A stretch of 64,000 bases of DNA from a virus: the IMG/VR virus record IMGVR_UViG_3300035698_035303, positions 1 through 64,000 of that record. One strand, 5' to 3'. Made by a program: the position numbers and the translations under genes. Below are positions 54,340 to 61,013 of this stretch, piece by piece. Each line of letters starts with the position of its first letter. The first letter of the stretch is position 1. A model generated the notes under the pieces. That model had not been told where the DNA came from. It saw only the letters and a list, made by a program, of their open reading frames with translations, and did no database searches.

Positions 54340-54759
54340 GTGAATTTAAGTAACATGAATGATACAGGAAAAAACAAAACTGTAGCAGACATTTTAAATG
54401 AGTTGCGAGAAAAAGACAAAGCATTTGAACAAACGCCTCAAATAGCTGACGAAGTTGACTCTAAAGACGTAAAAGGGTCTCGTCGTATCAAAGAGGATTT
54501 GGATCCATTGCCACATGAAAATCAACTAACTGACGAACATATAGACCTTATGAAACGATTGGGTTGTTCAGGGAGTGATAATAGTGGTGTTAAGCAACAG
54601 CCAATGGATGAAAGCAAATCATTAGCAAACTTACTAAATTCACAAAAACCAAAATTCACTGTAGAAAGTGTAGCAGCAAGTATTAAAAAAGCTATTCCCC
54701 AAATTGAGGATGGTCCAGCTAATAAACTTGCAGCTGTAATTGTCACAGATCATTCGTGA
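54340..54759 (+). CDS. Hypothetical protein (139 aa)
   Basis: A 139-aa, mostly disordered or helical, charged protein with a GTG start (54340) after AAAGGAG; an ATG 15 bases later is possible. Leader-like features are KTVADILNELREKD and PMDE|SKSLANLL. No known domain. It could be the first of the head-internal proteins, but lacks the standard leader. Confidence 0.45.
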   Translation: MNLSNMNDTGKNKTVADILNELREKDKAFEQTPQIADEVDSKDVKGSRRIKEDLDPLPHENQLTDEHIDLMKRLGCSGSDNSGVKQQPMDESKSLANLLNSQKPKFTVESVAASIKKAIPQIEDGPANKLAAVIVTDHS

Positions 54760-54767
54760 GGTAAATT

Positions 54768-55178
54768 ATGGCCCAGACATTATTAAATATTAAAAAAGAT
54801 GGTCAAGGTTCATCGTATTCAGCCACAATAAGCCTTCGTTGTACCGATATGGGACATCAAATTCTATTAGAACAACATGGTCCAGTCGAGGTTGAATGTG
54901 GTGGTTCTTTTACGGAGACAATTGCTGGCCCAACTGTTGTTAATGTAGTTTTGTCTTCTACCCTTAGAGATTTCCCTGATCAATTCGCTTATACACAAAC
55001 TTTTACCGCCGATCAATTTGCTGGTGATCACCAAATCGCTATGAATCAGCTAGATGCTTGGGTACAACATATGACAAAATCAGATGGTATTATACAAACG
55101 GCATTAGACGTATTATGGACATCAGTTGGTGGTGTTGATTACGATGATGATGATACAGTGGTATTAACCACACCATAA
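54768..55178 (+). CDS. Hypothetical beta-rich virion protein (136 aa)
   Basis: A 136-aa protein starting MAQTLLNIKKDGQGSSYSAT, probably a beta-sandwich (EVECGGSFTETIAGPTVVNV), with a helical stretch and an acidic tail (DYDDDDTVV). It lacks a cargo leader. The end of its coding sequence is duplicated just downstream. It may be a capsid decoration or neck protein; no family is recognised. Confidence 0.5.
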   Translation: MAQTLLNIKKDGQGSSYSATISLRCTDMGHQILLEQHGPVEVECGGSFTETIAGPTVVNVVLSSTLRDFPDQFAYTQTFTADQFAGDHQIAMNQLDAWVQHMTKSDGIIQTALDVLWTSVGGVDYDDDDTVVLTTP

Positions 55179-55198
55179 TAAAGTGGTATTAACCACAC
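55157..55198 (+). repeat. 25-base tandem repeat with hairpins at the head/cargo boundary
   Basis: AGTGGTATTAACCACAC occurs at 55157-55173, covering the last codons of the 136-aa gene, and again at 55182-55198, 25 bases later. Each copy holds a perfect inverted repeat GTGGT-ATTA-ACCAC. The first stem overlaps the stop region. It marks the start of the leader-gene cassette and may slow transcription or be a duplication scar. Confidence 0.8.
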
Positions 55199-55219
55199 AA
55201 TAACAAAGGATAATAAGTT

Positions 55220-55711
55220 ATGAAAACTAGTAAAAAATTGAATGAAATTATTGACAGATTTGAGAAAGAACTTGATGAGTTTATTGGAATTAACGAGGCG
55301 CAGGAGTTAACTCCTACTATAATGAAAAAAATAGCCACAAATCTTAGCAAAGTAATAAAAGATCAGAATCCCTGGCGTATTGCAAAATTTAAGGTTACTA
55401 AGGATGGGGATACTTTTAAGGCTGTATCTGACGATTATGCAGATAAATACAATAAAATGTTTGTGGACAAAGAAATAGCTAAATACCCATCAAATGCCGA
55501 ATATTTAATGCGACAAAAAAAGTATTATCATGAAACCAAAAAAGTCATTCGCAAAGGTGATGAACGTAATTATTCTTATGTAGTTGACTTAGTACAAGTA
55601 ATTGTAAATAAAAACGGGACCCATCGGGATAAATCAGCATTTATTGTATTTGATTCAAAAGGAAACATGAAATCTGTTAAGCAATATAGCCCTGAGCCTT
55701 TTGGGGTTTAA
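55220..55711 (+). CDS. Putative capsid-cargo protein with long leader (163 aa)
   Basis: A 163-aa protein. The leader (26 aa) starts MKTSKKLNEIIDRFEKELDE and ends FIGINE|A, a prohead-protease-type site. It is the long variant of the leader family and has the same length as that of the next gene. The payload is a lysine-rich alpha/beta protein (ATNLSKVIKDQNPWRIAKFK) similar in layout to the payload at 55742, so the two are probably paralogues. No enzyme motif. Likely packed into the head and trimmed there. Confidence 0.55.
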   Translation: MKTSKKLNEIIDRFEKELDEFIGINEAQELTPTIMKKIATNLSKVIKDQNPWRIAKFKVTKDGDTFKAVSDDYADKYNKMFVDKEIAKYPSNAEYLMRQKKYYHETKKVIRKGDERNYSYVVDLVQVIVNKNGTHRDKSAFIVFDSKGNMKSVKQYSPEPFGV

Positions 55712-55741
55712 TATCAATTAAATTTATTTAAAGGATAAATT

Positions 55742-56203
55742 ATGAAAAACAACATAACATTAGATGAAATTATTGATAGGTTTGGGGCTGATGTTGGCGA
55801 TAACTTTAAAGTTAATGAAGCGAACGAGCCATATAATACCACCGACCCAAAAGCAGTAGTAACAAATATGCCCCTTAGTGAAATGGCTAAAAATCTTTCA
55901 AAGACAGTCTCAAAAATGATTGGTATGCCTGTGACGTTCAAATTAACTGTTAAGAATAATATTATTAACATAGAGTCAAACGACTTGGCACCAAAAGTTA
56001 AACCCAAATTATTTAAACGGTTAATAATTAAGAGTGACGGTGGTAGTGTTAGGCCTCACGAACAAGACAAAGTATTATGCTATCTTGCCCAGTTGTATTA
56101 TCGGTGGGATCAATACGGTGGCGGTTCTAATGGGTTAAACATTGGTCTTTTTCAGATTAATCAAGAGGGATTCATTATTGGTTATAGAGAAGATTTAAAG
56201 TAA
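55742..56203 (+). CDS. Putative capsid-cargo protein with long leader (153 aa)
   Basis: A 153-aa protein. The 26-residue leader starts MKNNITLDEIIDRFGADVGD and ends FKVNE|A. The payload begins with a helix (MAKNLSKTVSKM), then alternating strands (VTFKLTVKNNIINIES), as in the gene before it. No known domain or catalytic residues. AAAGGA precedes the ATG. Its function inside the virion or after injection is unknown. Confidence 0.55.
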   Translation: MKNNITLDEIIDRFGADVGDNFKVNEANEPYNTTDPKAVVTNMPLSEMAKNLSKTVSKMIGMPVTFKLTVKNNIINIESNDLAPKVKPKLFKRLIIKSDGGSVRPHEQDKVLCYLAQLYYRWDQYGGGSNGLNIGLFQINQEGFIIGYREDLK

Positions 56204-56215
56204 AAGGACATTAAA

Positions 56216-56491
56216 ATGAAAGACAATAGAACATTAAACGAAGTGACTGAAAATTTTGGGATGAGTGAAGGCGTGGACAAGATTTCTATACCTGGTACGG
56301 ATTTTGTTTTTACTATTCCTCTGTTTTATAAGGATAAACCAGCTAAAAAGAAATCTGGGCATGTCCAACATAAATCGGGTCATCCACGCGGCGAATGGTT
56401 TGTTAACAAAAAAGGTAAAGTGACTTTCTTAGATGATTGGGATAAAGAGAAGAAAATGGCTGCATTCATAACGAAGGAAATAGGGCTATGA
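56216..56491 (+). CDS. Putative capsid-cargo protein with standard leader (91 aa)
   Basis: A 91-aa protein with leader MKDNRTLNEVTENFGMSE|G. The payload is a small basic beta-rich protein with a His/Lys/Gly segment (KKKSGHVQHKSGHPRGEWFV) that could bind metal or nucleic acid. The stop overlaps the ferritin gene as ATGA, so the two should be made together. No family is recognised. Confidence 0.55.
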   Translation: MKDNRTLNEVTENFGMSEGVDKISIPGTDFVFTIPLFYKDKPAKKKSGHVQHKSGHPRGEWFVNKKGKVTFLDDWDKEKKMAAFITKEIGL

Positions 56492-57108
56492 AAGACAATA
56501 GAGACCTAAACGAAATTGCTGGTAATTTTGGAATCAATGAATCTGAATCTGAAATTGATACCGATGAATGCGAAATTGATACCGATGATTTGTCTGAATC
56601 AATTATAGAGGAAGCTTCAACAACTCCAATGCCTGATGACGTATTTAAAGCTTTAAATGAACAGGTTAAGAATGAGTTTGAAGCGTTTTATGCATATTAC
56701 GGTATGGCTAATTCTATGGACTCTATTGGATTTAAGGGTATGGCTTGTTGGCTTCGTAAGTCAGCAAAAGAGGAATTAAACCATGCATATAAAGTTAATG
56801 ATTATATCCTTGAGCGTGGCAAAGATGTGAAGCTAATTCCTATTCAACCGTCAAAAGAAAAATGGAATACCCCAAAAGCAGCTTTTGAGTCAGCAAACAA
56901 GCATGAAATTAGTGTTACTGCTAATTACAATAACTTGAAAAAATTAGCTGAAAGTGGCGGCGATCATCAAACTTGTGAATTCATTAACTTCTTCCTTCGT
57001 GAGCAAACAGAGGAAGAAGACAAAACTTTTGAAATTTGCCAAAAGCTTGATAAAGCTGGCAATGATCCAGCAGCTCTTTTGCAAATTGATAATCATCTTG
57101 GTTGTTAA
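56488..57108 (+). CDS. Ferritin with a capsid-cargo leader
   Basis: A 206-aa protein. Residues 52-204 match bacterial non-haem ferritin (FtnA type), which oxidises Fe(II) and stores it in a 24-subunit shell. All ferroxidase ligands align: E63 (LNEQVKNEFEAF), E96 and H99 (KSAKEELNHA), E140 (KHE), Q173 and E176 (REQTEEE). Unlike cellular ferritins it starts with the shared leader, MKDNRDLNEIAGNFGINE|S, followed by an acidic linker with a repeated EIDTD and a second candidate site, IIEE|A (after E42), just before the ferritin fold. I infer targeting to the prohead and trimming to mature ferritin. It overlaps both neighbours by one to four bases. Confidence 0.85.
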   Translation: MKDNRDLNEIAGNFGINESESEIDTDECEIDTDDLSESIIEEASTTPMPDDVFKALNEQVKNEFEAFYAYYGMANSMDSIGFKGMACWLRKSAKEELNHAYKVNDYILERGKDVKLIPIQPSKEKWNTPKAAFESANKHEISVTANYNNLKKLAESGGDHQTCEFINFFLREQTEEEDKTFEICQKLDKAGNDPAALLQIDNHLGC

Positions 57109-57440
57109 TGAAATTAACAAACATCATATTATACGAAGAGCCAGATGTTTGTATGCCCATGATGGAGTTTGTAGAAGTTTGGGTTGATGAAAATGGTGAT
57201 GAAATCAATGAAATATCACCTATAAGAAAACGTGTAAGAAAAAAACGTAAATGGAAAATAAGGTATTTTTGCCCTAAAGGGTATAGACATAAATCCCCAC
57301 CAGGCAAGCCCAGACAGAAGGGGAAATGCGTTAAAATACCTCCTGCGGTACTTGCTAAGATGAAAAGAAACGCACGCCGTGGGGCTAAAATACGAGGCAA
57401 AAAAGCAGCCAGAACAAGAAAAAGACTTTATGGTAAATGA
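57108..57440 (+). CDS. Putative capsid-cargo protein, strongly basic (110 aa)
   Basis: A 110-aa protein from the ATG at 57108 (TAATG overlap with ferritin). It begins MKLTNIILYE|E, a short second-type leader, then has an acidic piece ending EINE|I (E35). What follows is extremely basic: KRVRKKRKWK, CPKGYRHKSPPGKPRQKGKC, KRNARRGAKIRGKK. The Cys residues (in FCPKG and GKC) may bind metal. After cleavage this would be a DNA-binding peptide, like basic internal proteins packed with phage DNA. It sits directly behind ferritin. Confidence 0.55.
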   Translation: MKLTNIILYEEPDVCMPMMEFVEVWVDENGDEINEISPIRKRVRKKRKWKIRYFCPKGYRHKSPPGKPRQKGKCVKIPPAVLAKMKRNARRGAKIRGKKAARTRKRLYGK

Positions 57441-57452
57441 TAAGGATTAATT

Positions 57453-58142
57453 ATGATTAAATTAAGACCAGCGCCTCTCCCAACAATAACTGTAAAAGAT
57501 GTTTTGAAAGATTTTTCGGATATAGGACCACAAACCAAAGATTTTGATTTTGGTAATCCACTTGGGTATCTTAGGGAAGATGACGACGATGACGAAGAAG
57601 AAACCACGGTTGGAGACGCTGACCCTGAGGACTTTCCGGATGATACAGTTGTCCCAAAACACTTATCTATTGAGGGAGCAAGTAGAATAATGAAGCTTAT
57701 TCGTGCTCACCAAAAAGAAATGCATTCCCCATCCGAAGTAGGAGAGTTTAAGTATGAATTACGCGGCAAAGATGTAACTTTTCGCGTAAAAGATTTTATG
57801 GAGGGTGTCATTGTTACAATAAATGACCCCGATGTATCCACCGCTAAAACGTTTAAGTTTCCTTTGGATTGGCAAGGTGGTAAGGTTATGGACTCAATTA
57901 ATACAGCTATAGCGGAATTAGAACTGGGGGAAGCAACCAATAAATTTACTACTGATGATGTTGGTTTCGATATTCGTGATATGGCGACTGATTTAATTTG
58001 GCTTGGGAAGAAAGGCAGTGAAATTGCCCGATTCCTTGATGGGGATAAAAATTTTCCCCAGATGAAAATTCTTCTGAAACAAGCGAATGATCAAGCTAAC
58101 AGAATGATGAAGCAAATACCAAAGATTTTAAAAAGGATGTGA
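57453..58142 (+). CDS. Hypothetical head-region protein with protease-type sites (229 aa)
   Basis: A 229-aa protein with an N-terminal region (MIKLRPAPLPTITVKDVLKD) unlike the leader family, then an acidic tract (REDDDDDEEETT) and an alpha/beta segment. A candidate site at LELGE|A (E160) would separate a helical C-terminal domain of about 69 aa. No known domain is visible. AAGGA precedes the ATG. It may be a two-part internal protein. Confidence 0.5.
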   Translation: MIKLRPAPLPTITVKDVLKDFSDIGPQTKDFDFGNPLGYLREDDDDDEEETTVGDADPEDFPDDTVVPKHLSIEGASRIMKLIRAHQKEMHSPSEVGEFKYELRGKDVTFRVKDFMEGVIVTINDPDVSTAKTFKFPLDWQGGKVMDSINTAIAELELGEATNKFTTDDVGFDIRDMATDLIWLGKKGSEIARFLDGDKNFPQMKILLKQANDQANRMMKQIPKILKRM

Positions 58143-58146
58143 TATA

Positions 58147-58401
58147 ATGGATAAAAAAACAATTGAAGCATTTAAGGTTTTTATGATTGGCGAAGCTAAT
58201 ATTGAAAATACTGATGATTTCATAGACCGTGCTATGGATGTATTCCAAGCTAACATTAAGTTGGGCAAGGAAGGGTCGAAGGCTCTCCGATTAGTTGATT
58301 ATGATAAGAATATCGATAAAATGGCTTATTCCCTGAAACAAGCTAAAAAAGAAATGTTGAGCACTATTGCAATAATCGATAAAGCATTAAAGATTAAGTA
58401 A
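58147..58401 (+). CDS. Putative capsid-cargo protein, small helical (84 aa)
   Basis: An 84-aa protein. The leader-like start MDKKTIEAFKVFMIGE|A has the expected hydrophobic-x-Glu-Ala ending. The payload is entirely helical and charged. The stop of the previous gene lies only four bases upstream, so they are probably translationally coupled. No family is recognised. Confidence 0.5.
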   Translation: MDKKTIEAFKVFMIGEANIENTDDFIDRAMDVFQANIKLGKEGSKALRLVDYDKNIDKMAYSLKQAKKEMLSTIAIIDKALKIK

Positions 58402-58436
58402 CCGGAAATACAATAATATTCCTGTGGATAAAGAAC

Positions 58437-58751
58437 ATGAAAGATAACCGATTATTAAATGAAATTGCTGAGGCTTTCGGTCTTGACCCAAAAGACGAAA
58501 AGATTAAAACAGTAAAAGATCATATAAAACCTCTTTTAGAAGTTTTAGAAAAAAGGTTTAAATTAAAAGTAAAATATATTGACGTTCATAATGCAGCTAT
58601 AAGTATTTTTGAAGGAAGAAAAAAAGTTGGTGGTTTTCAATTAGGCATCATGAATAGAACGCCTATTCACAATTATTCAGGTATAGCAGGAGAATATTCT
58701 ACTAGTTTAGAATATGCTTATAGAATATACAAAAAGAAAAATAAATTATAA
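58437..58751 (+). CDS. Leader-family protein lacking the usual cleavage site (104 aa)
   Basis: A 104-aa protein whose first 15 residues are the family leader (MKDNRLLNEIAEAFG), but the following sequence is LDPKDEK instead of [IV]NE-A. The payload has an alpha/beta pattern (FKLKVKYIDVHNAAISIFEG). If packed it may keep its leader. It ends in TAATG, overlapping the neck-like gene downstream. No known domain. Confidence 0.5.
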   Translation: MKDNRLLNEIAEAFGLDPKDEKIKTVKDHIKPLLEVLEKRFKLKVKYIDVHNAAISIFEGRKKVGGFQLGIMNRTPIHNYSGIAGEYSTSLEYAYRIYKKKNKL

Positions 58752-59464
58752 TGGGTAAAGGCATTTACAAAGAAATAACAGATGATGACAAGAAGCTTGA
58801 TAAGCAAAAGCCTTCTATATCAAACTTCGGTGGTCAGCATTTCCCTGATAAGGTAAATTACTATCGCCCTGCATTTGAGGGATCAGGTATTGCAGATGGG
58901 ACATTTCGTTTATTTGATATGGCTAATCCTGATGATGCTTTGTTTGATGCAGTAGAGCAAGAGCAAATTGCTATTACATCGCCGCCAATTCTTTTATATA
59001 GATTAAATACCGATCGTACTGAAGTTGATGAAGTAACTGGTGAATCGCAAATACGTTTTTATAACAAATTTGATAGGATTGTTGGTAATTATGAGGCACC
59101 GGATGTCGAACAACAATTATCTCGTTTCGGTATTGCGGAACAAGAAGAAATTGAAATTATTTTTAATCTTAATTATTTGTTTGTAGAAGTTGGTGGACAA
59201 ATAGATGAAGGCGATTTAATCAGAACTGTTGACGGCAAGATGTGGGAAGTAATCGATAGTGTTGTTGGGGATGAAGCTCTTTGGACTAAGGGACATAACA
59301 AGTGCGTTCTTAAACGTGTTCAGGGAGAGGGTTATTTAATCCCTGATGATAAAAACCCTGGAAAATACATTGATATAAGTGATAGCCCTAATACCGGAAG
59401 TCGAACAGGTCGTGATAAAAAAGGCGAAGATAGCGATTTAGGCAGTGGTCATGAACCACTTTAA
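58751..59464 (+). CDS. Putative neck protein (gp14-like) inside the cargo cassette
   Basis: A 237-aa protein without a cargo leader. Residues about 60-200 (ITSPPILLYRLNTDRTEVDE, then IRFYNKFDRIVGNYE and GDLIRTVDGKMWEVIDSVVG) resemble neck or head-closure proteins of T4-like phages in being beta-rich with a 'PP[IV]xxYR' entry strand. The C-terminal 40 residues are disordered (SPNTGSRTGRDKKGEDSD). It is the one probable structural gene among cargo genes. The gp14 comparison is tentative. Confidence 0.45.
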   Translation: MGKGIYKEITDDDKKLDKQKPSISNFGGQHFPDKVNYYRPAFEGSGIADGTFRLFDMANPDDALFDAVEQEQIAITSPPILLYRLNTDRTEVDEVTGESQIRFYNKFDRIVGNYEAPDVEQQLSRFGIAEQEEIEIIFNLNYLFVEVGGQIDEGDLIRTVDGKMWEVIDSVVGDEALWTKGHNKCVLKRVQGEGYLIPDDKNPGKYIDISDSPNTGSRTGRDKKGEDSDLGSGHEPL

Positions 59465-59473
59465 GGAGATAAT

Positions 59474-59947
59474 ATGAAAGACATTAGAACATTAAACGAA
59501 GTTGCTGAACAATTTGGTATCAATGAAGCTGATGATATTAAGGAAATGGGAGCTAAAGAATTTATGACAAGTATTCGCGATGCTTTGGCAAAAGGAAATA
59601 TGCCTAGAATTGCTAATACTTCTGGAGCAGCCATTCGTGGTTGGACAAATTCAATAGGCTCTACTGGTTTTAGCGTTAAGGATAAGGGTAAAGATATTGA
59701 TATTCATATTGTAATAAGTGGGAAAAAAGCTGGGATTAAATATAAAAGAATTTATGACAGGGATGGAAGTGAGTACGATGAACCCGCAAATCAGGATAGT
59801 CTCCATCCAAAGATTAAACAAATTATAAATAAACTTGGAATTCAAGTTAAGAATATTAGGTCAAGTGGCCATTCAGGGTCTTTTGATGATGATGTGACAT
59901 ATAATATTATTGCCAAACGACCTAAATGGCTTATTTCAAAAAATTAA
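59474..59947 (+). CDS. Putative capsid-cargo protein (157 aa)
   Basis: A 157-aa protein with leader MKDIRTLNEVAEQFGINE|A. The payload is lysine/glycine-rich alpha/beta (SGAAIRGWTNSIGSTGFSV; KDIDIHIVISGKKAG). The leader is nearly identical at DNA level to that of the next gene, although the payloads are unrelated, which indicates exchange of payloads behind a fixed leader. No known domain. AAGGAG precedes the ATG. Confidence 0.55.
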   Translation: MKDIRTLNEVAEQFGINEADDIKEMGAKEFMTSIRDALAKGNMPRIANTSGAAIRGWTNSIGSTGFSVKDKGKDIDIHIVISGKKAGIKYKRIYDRDGSEYDEPANQDSLHPKIKQIINKLGIQVKNIRSSGHSGSFDDDVTYNIIAKRPKWLISKN

Positions 59948-59956
59948 GGGCACAGA

Positions 59957-60343
59957 ATGAAAGACATCAGAACATTAAACGAAGTTGCTGAACAATTTGG
60001 TGCTGTTAATGAGGATTCTCTTTTTGATGCTGAATCAGCTGATGAATGGGAAAATAAAATAGAAAAAGGTATAAAAGTCCCTTTTATTAACGTTGGCAAG
60101 TCTACTCTGGGTGGCCCTAAAAATATTGCTCTAATGATAAGGCTATCACTTGATCCACAAAAAGACTGGAGTAATAATATATTTCATAATTCAAGATATG
60201 CTCAATTGAGTTTATCTAATGATGGCAAACTTGAAATGTTTTCTAGCTCATATAATATAAAGAATATGAGGAAAACAAAGGTAAAGACAGCAGATGACGC
60301 AATAAAGAAAATAAATGTTTGGGCTAAAAAGGAGAATTCATGA
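59957..60343 (+). CDS. Putative capsid-cargo protein (128 aa)
   Basis: A 128-aa protein with leader MKDIRTLNEVAEQFGAVNE|D, one residue longer than the standard. The payload begins acidic (SLFDAESADEWENKIEKG) and continues as an alpha/beta protein with Asn/Ser-rich strands. No motif. It overlaps the next gene as ATGA. Confidence 0.55.
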   Translation: MKDIRTLNEVAEQFGAVNEDSLFDAESADEWENKIEKGIKVPFINVGKSTLGGPKNIALMIRLSLDPQKDWSNNIFHNSRYAQLSLSNDGKLEMFSSSYNIKNMRKTKVKTADDAIKKINVWAKKENS

Positions 60344-61002
60344 AAGATATTAGAACATTAAATGAAATAGCTGAACGATTTAATATTAACGAAGGTAAAT
60401 TTGATAAATTTCGTCGTAGTAATTCAATTCCTACTAATGCGGGAGATTGGACTAAATTAGCTAAACAACTTGACGCTGGCATTAATGAATTGGATGATAT
60501 TGCAATTAGTTTTGGTAGTTTTAAAGATTTCGAAGCTTTATATGCAGCTTATAAAAGCCCGTTTGATATATATAATGAGTCTTTAGCTATAACTAATAAA
60601 CTTATTAAAATAATAAAACAAGTTGTCAGTAGTGCAAGTAATATGAGTAAAGGCCAATTTTACTCATTAATTAAAAAATTGGAAGAAGATACTGAGGATA
60701 CTAATGTTGACGAAGGTATGTACCAAAGATTTCGTCGTGGTAATTCAATTCCTACCAATGCTGGTTACGGATGGGGAGCCCTCTGTAAGAAATTAGATGC
60801 TGGAATTCTTGAGCTTGATGCTATCGCTGATGATCTTGGTTATGAAGACTTTGAAGATCTAGATGCAAGCTATAGTAATCCTGCTTATATTCTGAGTTCG
60901 TCTTTGAAAAGTAGATTTATTAAATCTATTAAAAAAGTTGTTAATAAAGGGAATAACATGAGCCCTTCTAAACTTGAGAAAATGATTATAGACTTAAAAT
61001 AG
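60340..61002 (+). CDS. Putative capsid-cargo protein made of two duplicated units (220 aa)
   Basis: A 220-aa protein with leader MKDIRTLNEIAERFNINE|G. Two copies of one helical payload follow: residues 19-125 (GKFDKFRRSNSIPTNAG...) and 126-220 (GMYQRFRRGNSIPTNAG...). The second copy is preceded by NVDE|G at exactly the place where the first is preceded by INE|G. This repeated site is internal support for protease processing into two similar mature proteins. FRR and RFRR give each a basic start. Function unknown. Confidence 0.6.
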   Translation: MKDIRTLNEIAERFNINEGKFDKFRRSNSIPTNAGDWTKLAKQLDAGINELDDIAISFGSFKDFEALYAAYKSPFDIYNESLAITNKLIKIIKQVVSSASNMSKGQFYSLIKKLEEDTEDTNVDEGMYQRFRRGNSIPTNAGYGWGALCKKLDAGILELDAIADDLGYEDFEDLDASYSNPAYILSSSLKSRFIKSIKKVVNKGNNMSPSKLEKMIIDLK

Positions 61003-61013
61003 GAATATTATTA

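Noticed and set aside
57102-57107. TTG start at 57102 for the basic cargo protein
   Set aside because: The ATG at 57108 overlaps the ferritin stop (TAATG), the coupling used elsewhere here, and gives a leader start MKLTNIIL like the other short leaders.
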